64,000 bases of DNA. Source: Rhabdornis inornatus. Taxonomy: Eukaryota > Chordata > Aves > Passeriformes > Rhabdornithidae. Shown here piece by piece: positions 45,701-56,900 of this stretch. The first letter of the stretch is position 1. The number at the start of each line of letters is the position of its first letter. Where the stretch lies: the NCBI GenBank assembly GCA_013397075.1, contig VWZS01002260.1, positions 434,001 to 498,000 on the forward strand, given 5' to 3'. The notes below the pieces were generated by a model. That model searched no databases. It was not told where the DNA came from and worked only from the letters and a program-made list of their open reading frames with translations. Made by a program: the position numbers and the translations under genes.

Positions 45701-48700
45701 TGTCAGTGTCCTTTTATTTTTTTATCTCCCAAGTGTGTGGAAAAATATGTATGAGTGTGTTCAGTCTCTCCCTTTTCTCAGCTGGCTCTATGAGATAGTG
45801 TGCTAGTTTTTGTTCCTTCACAAGCCTTCAAAAGGGCAAGTCTTATCTTGCAGGTATTGTTGTGGGGCATGAGATCATGCTCCAGTATGGAGTTTATCAA
45901 ACCTGGTGTTTACTCAGGGTCACCTCTGAGAGTCTGGTGGCAGTGGAGGTCCCTGTCCTGTGTGTGGGGGCAGCACTCGTGTGTAGTGCTGCATTAGCTC
46001 GTGTGTGCTGCTGACAGTTTGCATACGTTTACCCCATGTATCTGGTGAGGATATTTAACTTGGGGGGGATATTTTTTCTTTTTTTAAACTTTGTGCACGA
46101 AAAGTGCCTGACAAGATGAGAATCAGGCTGCAATCAACAGGTTTTATTGAGCAAAGCTTTGCAGTAAGCTTATGTCTGTCTTTGGTTCTATACTCCTTCT
46201 TCCCCAACTCACCCAACCAGGAGTGTTTGAGAAAAGAGTGAATTACAAGGCCAAAGGCAGCTTTTGAAGACAAGTCTGAAAACCTTGTAAGTAGTCAGAG
46301 GCACAGGCAGATGTGTGAATGTACTTTCAAAACCCAGCTCCTTTGTGTCTCTCAGCATCTGAGTACAGTTGGGGCTGTACTCAGTTCAAGTACCTAGGAA
46401 ACAAGTTTAGAAGAGCTTTCTGCAATGAAATATCCTGATGTTAAAGCTTGTTGCTCCTTTGACAACAATGTTTTTAAGGCAGCTGTGTACCTTGTGACTG
46501 AGAGAGGAGGGAGAAACCTGATGTCATGGTTTATCATAGATGCTCACATATGATTGTTCAAATTAATTTCATCATTTCATGTCTGGCTTGTGTATGGTAA
46601 TTTAAACTCTTTCTTGTCCTTTATCATATGCATGAAAAAGGTGTGTTTAAAATCCAAAGCAGACTCTCTCCCATGCCAATCTCATTTTGTTTATCCAAAT
46701 TCGAATAATGATTGAAGACTGGAAGTCTTCCTGTCTCGTTCCAAAGGTATTGCAGAAGACTAGGAAATGAGGACCTAGGTGCCACAGCCATACTGGATGC
46801 TCTAAAATTACTTAAAGTCTGTGATACTCCATAGCTAAAAGCAATGCAAACTAAATGTTGTAGTATTTGACAGTATTTGTCAATTTTCAAGTGTAGAGCC
46901 TGACTTTAGCTATTTATGTTAATATGTAGTTATGTAATAAATTGTTCTTGGGGGTTTTTTTTCAGGTTCAACAAGTATTGTAACTTCCCAGGAAAGCACA
47001 ATATCTAGTTTTGTGACAAGGTATTAACATCGCAACACTTTGGCATCTGAATTTGTAATTGTTGACTTTATTCTTTTAAAACCACACAGAAAATTGGTTT
47101 CTGTTGTTTCATGCCTTGCTATGAAAAGACATATACATTTCTAACAGTTTTTTAAAACTAATTTCGTCTTCATATTCTCTTTTGTAATCACATCTGCAAG
47201 AAAAATGTGAGTTAGAAACATTAATCATTTGGGAGCCTTGTGTCTAAGTCTTTGAAGACAAAGTGCTGCTTCTGCTGACTGTAGACTTTTTTGCCCAGGG
47301 TGGTTTCCTCTTTCCATATAAATCAAAAAACCCCATACTGCTGTTCTTCCCAAATCAGGTGGGGGCAGGGGGAACCCACAAGGAATAAATGTCTGGTTTT
47401 CATGTGATGTTACCACCACAAAAAACAGGCTATCAACAGACTCTAAAAGGATTTTTGAGAAACAAAGTTTAAGCAATGTAAATTAAAAACAAAGCCAAAT
47501 TTTTGCCCTGCCTAAAGCTGGTACAAATCCTTACCCACATGACTTCAAAACTGATAGGATTCCACTCTCTGAATGTCCCTTCAGATTAGAGGTGTTTCTT
47601 AGGGTCCTGAAATTTTGTTTCTAGGCTTCATCTGCTGATGCATCAACTCTAAATAAAGGCATAAAATAATAAGATTTGTTAGCATTTGTGGATGTCTCAA
47701 ATTCCTGTGAAGAATGTCCAAGAGATGGTAAAAACTGACTGCTGGCTAAAGACTTGCCCATTGAAAGGCAGGAGGAAGGTTAGTTGTGGGATATTGGTGT
47801 CAGGTTTTAGGAATTATGGTTTTCCAGTCTTTTAGATGACATAGAGCACAACGGAGAAGTTTAAGTAACTCCCCCACGGTTACTCATCAAAGGCAGATGC
47901 TTCACCCTGCACGTGCAAAGCAAGTAGACAAACAGTTGCTGGAGGTGAATTGTTGCATCTGGCACGTCTCATCTTTCTACTCATCTCTGGGCACCTGTTG
48001 TCATCATCATCTGTCCAGCAGAGAAAAGTCTCCAGCAGGTAAGCACTTTCTTTGCCTATTTTGGGGCACTAGCGATGCTTGTTCTTTGTAGATCCATTAA
48101 ATAAAGAACCGTGTTAGTATTATTGCACAGAAATGTTTAATTGGCACATAAAGCAGCGCTGCTGCAGATCCAAAGGAAGCCTGTGTTGGTCAGAGGTATT
48201 GCCATGTGGCTGCTAGAATACCTGCTTTTTACTGGGTAGTATCAAGTAAAGTCCCCTTATCCTTTACAGTGTTTTGGTTAGAAAATCTGGTACTGTTGTC
48301 CTGTGTCAGAAGTAAGGCACTGAAACTCTGGTGGGTTTTACCTGTCTTGAGAAGCTGCATCCTCTGATGGCTGCTGCTGCCTGTGTGCAGCCTCACTGCT
48401 CTCCCAGCTTCAGCATGGCTGGCTGGTGCCTCGGCAGGGCTGCCCTGTGCCTGGGAGGGAATGACTCTCTGGATTTCCCTCTCTGCTGGCAGTGAGAATG
48501 CTGCTGCCAGCTGTCAGGTAGAGCAGCCTGGAACACTTTGGAGGAATGAGGCCTAGACCTGGTGGGTCTGCCTGCTGAGCTGTTTTCATACTGATCTGTG
48601 CTAACAGCAAGATTGGGCTTTTGACTGCACTCCTAAGCCAAGTGTGTGGTGTCTGCAAATATAGCAGTCATGTTGGTCTATGTGAACTGCCTACAGCTAG

Positions 48701-50250
48701 GCAAGAACATTGTGGAGCCAGGAATTCAGACCTCCTGAGCCCTGTGCAGGCTGCTCCTGTCTTTTCGTTAATAATCTTCCCATATAACTTTCTACCTTGG
48801 CATGACTAATGTTCCCAATTAATGTGTACTAACCTCTAGCATTTTAATATAATAAAGTAATAATTTATGTCTTAATACAGAATTTAATTTTTGTACTTGC
48901 CTGTTACGTTTCAGGCACCATGAAGGGTCAAAGAACAGGTGTAGGTGTCAGGGGAGCGCTGTTTTGCAGCACTGCTCATGAGTTATGAATCCCTCAAACT
49001 TGCTGTTGTTGGCCATATCGGGGAACAAGATGTTGTTTGGGACTCCAGAATGAATCCTAGGCCCTGAAGTGGGAAATAAAGAAACATACAACTGTGTTCT
49101 GCAAGTTGGAACTAACTTCTTTGACTGATTTGGGAAAGAATCAGAACAGGAAAAGCTGTCTGTGCTGGCAGTGTTAGTGGATTACAGAGCAGCAATTGTG
49201 CCTGCATTTCTCACCCCAGGTTTGATTCTTGCTTCTGAAGTTCTGTGTGATTGGAGAAAAGAAATGTCACTATTACCTTCTTTGTTTGCCTGCTATATTA
49301 AGAACTTTTAAAAACAAGGAGAAAAAGATCAGAGGTGGTGATCTGATCCTTTTGGACAGCTGTAGCTGTTGGGAAAGTGGTGTTTCAGAGCCCTATCTTG
49401 AGCTAGCCTTGTGGTGAAATATGCAGCTGGTGGAAGGAATTGGGGAGACACAGCACCATATTCTACAGAAATTGTACACTTTTGTTCCCAGACTGACATC
49501 CCTCATGCCCAAACTCCATTAATATTTAACAGGGTTAAAAGAGGTTATTTTACTTCATTTTGAAAAAGAAAGCAAGCGTCTTTCCCTGCTCTAGCAAGGA
49601 CTAGTCATACGAAATGAAAGCATGAGGATATGGGATTGAGATCATGCCAAAAAAAAAACCTTTTCATTTTTCACTATACATTCAGGCCTATGTCTAACTA
49701 AAAACAAGCTCAAGAGCACCTGTGCCCTTGCCATGAAGTAACGCTGTCAAAAGGAATATTACCTTCCCCTGCAAAGAAATACCAAATTTATTTTCTCCAG
49801 AGAAGTACCAGTGGGCCATGTCTGTGCAAACTGAGGGCTAGAACATCACATCTGTTTTAGACAGCAGTGCTCCTAGGGCTTTCCATACTTGCAGGACCAC
49901 TGCACGCTTTTTTGGAACTCTGGGTAAGTAACAGATTTAACCTCTGCGCAACTATTGCTGCAAAGGCCTCTATAGTGTCCTCCCCATCCCCAACTACCCA
50001 CTCTGTGCTTTGGTTTTTGAAGAGGAGACCTGCTCTCACGGCCTCTGAAAGCTCTCCCCATCTCCAGCAGGGCTGAGGGTAGGCACCCTTCACAGGGCAA
50101 TAACTGCTTTAAAATTAACACGTGTCTTTTTGCACTTGCTACAATTATTTAGAAAACTTCTTGTCAAATGACCCGCATTAAGCCAAAGAGCATATTACTA
50201 GGGGTGTGCTAACAGCACCAGTGCACTAAACCACAACTGACAGCCTGACC
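42761..50250. other. Intergenic stretch, nothing nameable
   Basis: AT-rich until about 47.8 kb, then moderately GC-richer around 48.3-48.7 kb. Short open frames on both strands lack recognisable domains or splice context. No transposon end, tandem repeat over 30 bases or RNA gene was recognised. Some of it may be regulatory DNA of the neighbouring locus, but nothing in the sequence proves that. Confidence 0.5.
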
Positions 50251-50260
50251 CAGTGCTGTG

Positions 50261-50268
50261 CTTTAAAA
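50261..50268 (+). promoter_or_regulatory. TATA-like box upstream of a candidate small gene
   Basis: CTTTAAAAGGGC resembles a TATA box followed by a GC-rich recognition element. Transcription would be expected to start near 50290, about 140 bases before the ATGs of the signal-peptide-like frame at 50423/50432. It supports that candidate but could be coincidental. Confidence 0.25.
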
Positions 50269-50422
50269 GGGCAGGGCCACAGCGTTGGAGTTGGAATTCT
50301 GCTTTAATTAGGCCATTACCTGACCTTCAAAGCTGTATTTTGTTCCTCCTCTGCATGCTATGCTGGAGGAAGGGCTGCTGGAGAAGACAGGAAGAGCCCT
50401 AGCTGATCGTTATCAGGAGCGG

Positions 50423-51564
50423 ATGAAAGCCATGCATTGCCTTTTCCTTTTGACGTGTGCAATTAGTTTGGCTTGTGTGGAAGAAGCATGTCAAGGTAAA
50501 TGGCCGTCTCTGTCCTTCCCCCTGCTGATCCCTGGCAAGGTCCATCATGCAAAAAGCTATTCAATCACCTGTTGACAGTGGTATCCCTCTCATAAAACCT
50601 GATTATACACCATGATGCAGTACTTTTGCCCAGTGGTGGCCTGACACTACCACAGGCTGTTTTACAGGCTGAGTGCACTCCAGCTCTCCTCATAAAACTT
50701 TGTTTGAACCCATTTGTTTCTACATCTCTCTGCTCCCCTCCCCCCTGCACTTCAAAATAAGTTTTTCCATTTTTATGGGAATGGAAGAATCTTTGTGTCC
50801 AGGGCATGTGACATCTGTGTTGCTCACCAGGAACATGCTGCCACTACCCCCACTTCTGAGCAGTCAATCCCAACCCAGCAGAGTCCCACCCCTCTAGAGC
50901 TGCCGCCTTTGGCCTTCTTGTTGAAGATGTTGTGTGTCTCCTGAGTTTGCCTTGACTTCTCTGTTGTCTATGTTGTTGTCTCTGTTGCTGATGCACTTAC
51001 CTTTGGGAAACCAGTGAACTCAGTTCCTGCCTGGAACTGCTGCTGGCTGCCACCAGCACTCAGCACACACAGGGGACAGACCCTCTATGGCTGTGTGTTG
51101 CAGATGACTCTTACAAAAGGCAGAAGACCTGTTTCATGTTTGGGTTCTTGTTTGTTGGTTTTGGTTTGTTTTTTTTTGGTATAAGAATTTATTTTCTTTT
51201 TAAAATTTAGTTCGCTAGATTTAAGTAATGCTCTGCTTATGAGAAATGAAGTCTAAAGCAAAGAAATCCAATGCAAGTGCTGAGAGAGAGTTCACTTTTA
51301 ATTCACCTCTTAGGCTAGTTGCAACTTTGCAGATGGATTATGCCAAGGAAAGGCATTAAGCTCACTCTGTATCCATATCTCAGAAGCATGTGCATGTGCC
51401 TTTCCACCACTGCTGAAGGGGTGGCCCCTTGCCGTGCCCAGCGTGAGCCGTGGTCACAAGTCTCCGGTCATACCCTCCATCTCACTGCAGATTTCCTGTG
51501 TGGTCACGGGAAAGTCATTTTGAACTCGTGCTATCTCCTTTGCTTTGACCAGAAGTGCTGCTAA
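50423..51564 (+). CDS. Candidate two-exon cysteine-rich secreted peptide (hypothetical)
   Basis: Exon A (50423-50495, or from the better-context GCCATGC at 50432) encodes a signal-peptide-like start, MHCLFLLTCAISLACVEEAC. It ends in phase 1 at a good donor, CAAG|GTAAAT. About 1 kb downstream a pyrimidine-rich acceptor, CTCCATCTCACTGCAG, opens exon B at 51491. The phase matches and the frame closes with TAA at 51564 after 24 codons. The predicted mature peptide is about 30 residues with six cysteines in the order C-x4-C-x9-C-x3-C-x4-C-C, ending in a Cys-Cys pair. This resembles defensin-type peptides in size and terminal CC but does not match the beta-defensin order, in which the x3 spacing precedes the x9. 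No family was recognised and no polyadenylation signal was seen close downstream. Chance assembly of these signals is quite possible. Confidence 0.2.
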
Positions 51565-52183
51565 TCCTTTTCCTTCTTGTGAAGTTGACTGTGCATGAAC
51601 ACCGACTGTGTGGCAGGAGTGGCTGCCAGAGCAGTGTCTGCCCAGGACTCTGGGGATGGTTGTGTCTGTCCTGGTTTGGGTGCTGCACCTCAGCAGATGG
51701 TGATGATACCAGTGCTCCCCAGTGTCACTTAGATCACAGTGGACAATGTTTGACAGAAGGTCTGAGAAAATCATACTTGTTTAGTCACAGAGGCTTTGTT
51801 TCCTTCTCTAAGCAATATTTGAAGGGTGATGGAGTAGCAGTTGAGTTAATTAGGGGACAGAAATTAGATAATGTGTTACAAAAGGAGGGCTATTCAATGG
51901 AAACAGCACTGGATTTTTACAGTAATATTATACAGTTACAAGAAGGATATAGTTCTGGTTTATAAAGGGGGAAAACGAAGCATGGCAAGATCCAGTGGCT
52001 TCCTCTAGGTCAGACAGGAAACTTTTTTTGTTGACACTAACGTATGGAATGATCTGGCCAACAAATGACTGAAGTCCTGTGCTGCCAGAGAGCCCCGGAA
52101 GGCGGTGTCAGAGTGGGATGGGGCCTCCCTGCTCAGACCCCTCTCTGCTAGCAGGGACTTGCACCCGGCCGCCCCAGGCCGGG
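51565..52183. other. Intergenic stretch with rising G+C
   Basis: A + frame of 136 codons (51555-51965) and overlapping frames on the other strand show no recognisable domain. Base composition rises sharply after 52070. Nothing else nameable. Confidence 0.4.
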
Positions 52184-52208
52184 GCAGGGGCAGGAGCAGG
52201 AGCAGGAG
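52184..52208. repeat. Short GCAGGG/GCAGGA hexamer repeat
   Basis: About four units of GCAGGG or GCAGGA in tandem, inside a GC-rich islet (52080-52320). Simple repeat, likely length-variable. Confidence 0.75.
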
Positions 52209-52469
52209 CTGTGTCCGTGCTGAGCTCAGCGGGATCTTGCGGGCGCGGGAGGAGGCGGCTGCGGACACCGGGTGCAGTGTGTGCAGGCTGCTCGCTGTAC
52301 CCTCGTGCTAGGAGGTGCGGTGGCACAGTCGCAGTGACATGGCTGCTAATCATTCACTTTTATCGTGAAAAAGCCTAGTGTTTAATCAGATGATGTGCTA
52401 AGTTGGTTCTGAGGACAGATAAACTAGTAGCTGCTGAATTCAGACTTGATGAGTCTCTGAATGGTAGAA

Positions 52470-52616
52470 TTACTACCCCTGGAAAAATGTTCAAAAAATG
52501 TACAAGTGTGGCACTTAGGGACATTGTTTAATGGTGGACCTGACAGTGTTAGGCTAATGGTTGGACTCCATGACCTTAGACGTCTTTTCCAGCCTTAATA
52601 ACTGTGTGATTCTACG
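52470..52616 (+). mobile_element. CR1 LINE 3'-end fragment
   Basis: The sequence GTGTGGCACTTAGGGACATTG, then GGTTGGACTCCATGACCTTA, GTCTTTTCCAGCCTTAATA and GTGATTCTACGG, follows the CR1 3'-end pattern seen also at 37500-37733. The terminal repeat is decayed. Its last 103 bases recur at 53343-53445 as part of an apparent assembly duplication, not as a second insertion. Confidence 0.85.
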
Positions 52617-52950
52617 GAGCAGTAGCGGACGGAGCAGTGAGGTGGAGGCGCCGGCAGGGACAGGCCGCTCCCGACCCTCTCCGCTGTCTCCTGTGGGCTG
52701 TGGGGTCCACGGGCTCGGCAGGCACAGGCCGCTCCCGCCCCTCTCCGCTGTCTCCTGCGGGCGGGCCGAAGCGCGGAGGGGGCGGGCAGCCCGGCCCTGC
52801 CCCGGCCGTGCCGCGGCCTGTGCCCGAGCGGCCGCGAGATGGCGCCCGAGGAGCGGGCAGGCCCTGCCGCGGCGCCGCCGCCACAGCGCGGCCCTGGCGC
52901 GGCCTTCTCGCGCTTGCAGGAGGGTGGCTGCTCGGGGTGGCTCATTTTAG
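52617..52950. promoter_or_regulatory. CpG island with a 64-base tandem repeat
   Basis: Directly after the CR1 end the sequence becomes very GC- and CpG-rich. A 64-base unit (GGCAGGGACAGGCCGCTCCC...CTCTCCGCTGTCTCCTG) starts at 52653 and again at 52717, about 1.7 copies. At 52839 an ATG in strong context (GCGAGATGGCGCC, also a YY1-like site) opens about 40 codons beginning MAPEERAGPAAAPPPQRG. A promoter with a first exon is possible, for a non-coding RNA or an unknown gene, but no downstream exon was identified. A GC-rich minisatellite is the alternative. Confidence 0.4.
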
Positions 52951-53341
52951 TGCTAAATTGAGCCCAATTATTATAGTTTAATGAAGGGCTGCTTCAAGTT
53001 AAATAATGACCCTGGCATTGTATTTATATGAATGAAGAATTAACCTTAAAAGGTTGCCCTTCTCAGAAAATGGATTGCATGCTTGGCTCTCTCTATTGAT
53101 TAGTTTAGGTATTTAAAGTGCTGCATTTTATCTCTCCGGCCTCCCGGTAAATTTGTCATGATGATACTTAAAGGACCAAATTGACGTTGTTTATTTTCAC
53201 AAACCTTTTTGGCATAATTCTGGGGCTTCTTACAGCACGTTTGAGCTATTCAGTATTGTGTGAAGGAACAGTGATAACCCTTCTGCTTAAGTAAGCATGA
53301 CAGTCTAACATCTCTGTTGAGCTGAAATGCCACTGAAAAGG

Positions 53342-53342
53342 N
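53342..53342. other. Assembly gap (single N), first junction of a false duplication
   Basis: The N separates the end of one contig (to 53341) from a fragment that repeats 52514-52782. The single N looks like a negative-size gap placeholder rather than a real missing base. Confidence 0.9.
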
Positions 53343-53978
53343 CTTAGGGACATTGTTTAATGGTGGACCTGACAGTGTTAGGCTAATGGTTGGACTCCAT
53401 GACCTTAGACGTCTTTTCCAGCCTTAATAACTGTGTGATTCTACGGAGCAGTAGCGGACGGAGCAGTGAGGTGGAGGCGCCGGCAGGGACAGGCCGCTCC
53501 CGACCCTCTCCGCTGTCTCCTGTGGGCTGTGGGGTCCACGGGCTCGGCAGGCACAGGCCGCTCCCGCCCCTCTCCGCTGTCTCCTGCGGGCGGGCCGAAG
53601 CGCGGAGGGGGNGTTTAATGAAGGGCTGCTTCAAGTTAAATAATGACCCTGGCATTGTATTTATATGAATGAAGAATTAACCTTAAAAGGTTGCCCTTCT
53701 CAGAAAATGGATTGCATGCTTGGCTCTCTCTATTGATTAGTTTAGGTATTTAAAGTGCTGCATTTTATCTCTCCGGCCTCCCGGTAAATTTGTCATGATG
53801 ATACTTAAAGGACCAAATTGACGTTGTTTATTTTCACAAACCTTTTTGGCATAATTCTGGGGCTTCTTACAGCACGTTTGAGCTATTCAGTATTGTGTGA
53901 AGGAACAGTGATAACCCTTCTGCTTAAGTAAGCATGACAGTCTAACATCTCTGTTGAGCTGAAATGCCACTGAAAAGG
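53343..53978. repeat. Assembly-derived partial duplication of 52514-53341
   Basis: 53343-53611 repeats 52514-52782 (offset 829), and after an N at 53612, 53613-53978 repeats 52976-53341 (offset 637). By eye both matches are identical. The second copy lacks 52783-52975, the most GC-rich 193 bases. Junctions fall exactly at the Ns, as expected when overlapping contig ends were placed side by side instead of merged. Real segmental duplication is much less likely. Annotation on this copy, including its CR1 tail and open frames, should be ignored. Confidence 0.92.
53612..53612. other. Assembly gap (single N), second junction of the false duplication
   Basis: Lies between the copy of 52514-52782 and the copy of 52976-53341. 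The missing piece corresponds to CpG-island sequence present in the first copy, a classic hard-to-sequence region. Confidence 0.9.
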
Positions 53979-56900
53979 ATGCTGCAGTGCAAAATGTGTA
54001 TTGCATTGCAGCTGATGGAGTGGGGTGAGCAATCCTGAGGAGGTTTTCAAGAGAACAAGTATGGGAGTCTTCCCAGACTAAATGACTGATGGGAGAGTTG
54101 GTCAGAATTTCTGTTCACTCCAAAAATTGGAGTTCATTTCTCCTAGGAAGCTGCCAGACAATGGGAGTCATCTTAATAATTGCAAAGTACTGTAATACTG
54201 AGTAGTGTTAGGGATTTTGAATGTGATGTGCAACTAAGCAAAAAGAGGACACATGCGTGCTTTTCTGTATTATGGATTTCTGAGGAAATAATAGGGTGAT
54301 GTAAAGTTTTAAAGTTAAAGATGGGCATCTAATTTTCCTACAGAAGTTTTTAAACCATTTTAAATTTACTCCAGAAGTTATGGGGAAGTGGGGGAATTTC
54401 ATGCTGTGATGCTGAAAGTCACTTCCCTGTGTACTGCTATGGAAGCACCACTAGCTGTGGTTGTGCCCCTGACATGTTTTTTTTTCCCCCACTGGTGCTC
54501 AGGGAGCAGCCTCAGCACTGCTTGTCCCACATTCCTGTTTCTGGGGAATGGGGTAGGGCTATGCTGTGTCTCAGTGTCCCCTGCAGGATGACCCCACGGA
54601 TGCTTCCCACAGTGGCACAGAGACCGTGGCTGTGGGTGCCCTGTGATAGGGAGCAGGAGGTTTGTGGGCCCCTGTGGCAAGGTACAGCAGCATCTGCACT
54701 CGCCACTCTGGACCAGGGTCCAGCCAGCCTCCACCAAGGCTCCTGTTCCCACAGCTGTCAGTCTCTAGCCTGCTCCTTCAGTTACCCTCTCTGGTTTCTC
54801 AAGTTTACAGATCTGCTTTTGGTCTCTGAGTGAGCGATTGCCACCCCTTTCCTAACCCCATATCCTGGTTGGCAGTAGGAATATGCACACCACTTAAATT
54901 CCCCAAACAAAATGGAAATGGAAAATCTTGGGTTTAGTTGAAAAGAACAGCGAATTCTGCTTGCAATCTGTAATGTAATTAGTGTTATTTGACTTGGCAG
55001 CCGTCGGAGGGCCTGCGTGGGCTGTAGGCTGTAGGCTGTGAGGGCTCAGAGTCAGCCTCCATCTAGGAAGAGGACTTTGGAGGAACTCTCAGTAAATTTT
55101 ACATCTGAAGTCTCTCAGTGGTTTCTCTCCCCCATATCCTCTTTTCTCCACCCTCGGCATTCAGATGCTGCAGGCAGTCATTCTTTCCAGCTGGGAAGGG
55201 GTGAAGTCGGCTGGTCCTGCAGCCGCCGCCCTGCTCTGCGCCCCCACCAGCCCCCCGAGTGTGTGCCCCCCCCTGCCCGGCCAAAGGAAAATAATTCTGG
55301 GTCAGAACTCACTGAGCCATCTGTGTTTCTGAGGCTAAATTATTTCTTACAAAGGAAATAGCATTAGGTCGGTGTATCTGGCTGCTAATTGCTTTAACTG
55401 GCTGAAAAGATTTCAGTCTGTTCCTGAACTGTTTGTGCAAACTTAACGGAATAGTGTTACCTTCAGATCCTGCCCCAGCCGCAGCCAGAACATATAAACA
55501 AGTCTTCTGGTACGAAAAGCAGCACAAAGTTTTGGGTTATGCTAGCAGAGGTTATGAGAGACAGGAAGTTATGGGCAAATTGATTTCACCGCTGGGAAAC
55601 TTGGGATTTTTTTGCCCACCCCAAGAAATGACTGTAAAGCATGCTAATGCTATTCAACATTAGAGTGTGGCCTTATTAATTCAAGCCATAAAGGCAAAAA
55701 AATAAGCTGTTAAATTTAAAATATAATACATATATAATGAGAAAAAAATGTGTGAAAGCTTTATTCAAATGAAAATGCAGAGTTGTTTGAGCTAGTGAAG
55801 TATCTTTTGTGCTGAGTTTTGAACATATGTAATAGATTTAATTATTAATTTCTCCATTGTTCTATACACACAGACAGGGTTCAAGGCACAGTCATTCTCT
55901 GGCTTTCATGGACCTAATTTGTATAATTATTGTCTGAATAAAGAACTACTCTGATTCCTAGCTGACTTTTTTCCTCTCCTGAGTACTACCTCACTGCTGC
56001 TTTCCAAAAGGAGAGCACCTGCCCATTCTTCAGGAATCAGCTGATCACTTCCAGTGATGAGACACACTCCCAGTGACATTCCTTTTCAAACCTTTTTGTC
56101 TAAATGAATTATTGTGCATACTTTTTAATTTTATTGAACAAATTAGATTTGTCAAGGTCTAGCTTTGTAAATAAATAGCTAGAGACACTTGGATGCATAT
56201 TGCTGCTGCTCAAGGTCTCCTGTTCTATTTATGGAAGCCAGATGAATATGAAACAAAAGAGAAACTTTCCTCTAAAAGCAATTATCTTTCTGCATTCCCA
56301 TCAGTATAATTATATTGCAGGGAATTTTAAGAAGTCATACAAGTATAATTGAATACTTAAAATCATGGCTGGATAGTTATGCAAAAGCTGAGTGGAGCAT
56401 CTCGCCTTAAGCTAACAAAACATGCAGTGCTCTTACGCCTTTACACCTGACATGTATGTGGATATTCATCAGAAAATAAGAACCTGAGATCCATGATATA
56501 CATGAGAAGTATTTCTGGTGAGAACTACTGAAATCCTCTCAATTTTGTAGTAGTAGTATTAATGGGTTGAATTATTTTGTCACCCAGGTGTTTAAAAAGT
56601 CATGGCCCTTATCTGTCTTTTCCATGAGTGTTTTCTTTGACTTTGGAGATACGTTGTGCTGTTAAAACAGGGCATCTTCTTTGTTTATGGAAAGGTCTTC
56701 CCAGACGGCAAAAGGAATAAGACCCAAGAACACATAGCAAGGGCCAGACTGTGTTGGTAGAGGAGACTGGTAAAAATCGTTATGTTGACTGTGCTTAGAG
56801 ATAAACTTTTTAGGAAGCTGCAGTACTGACACATGGTTTTTAAAAAGTCACATCATTCTGGATGCAAGAGTAGACAAAGTTTGCCAGGAGAGTACTTTTA

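Noticed and set aside
51555..51965. 136-codon + open frame downstream of the cysteine-rich candidate
   Set aside because: No domain recognised, and the composition of its two halves differs; not supported as a gene.
53390..53668. Second copy of the open frames and CR1 tail seen at 52514-52950
   Set aside because: Explained by the false duplication bounded by Ns; the frame even reads across an N.
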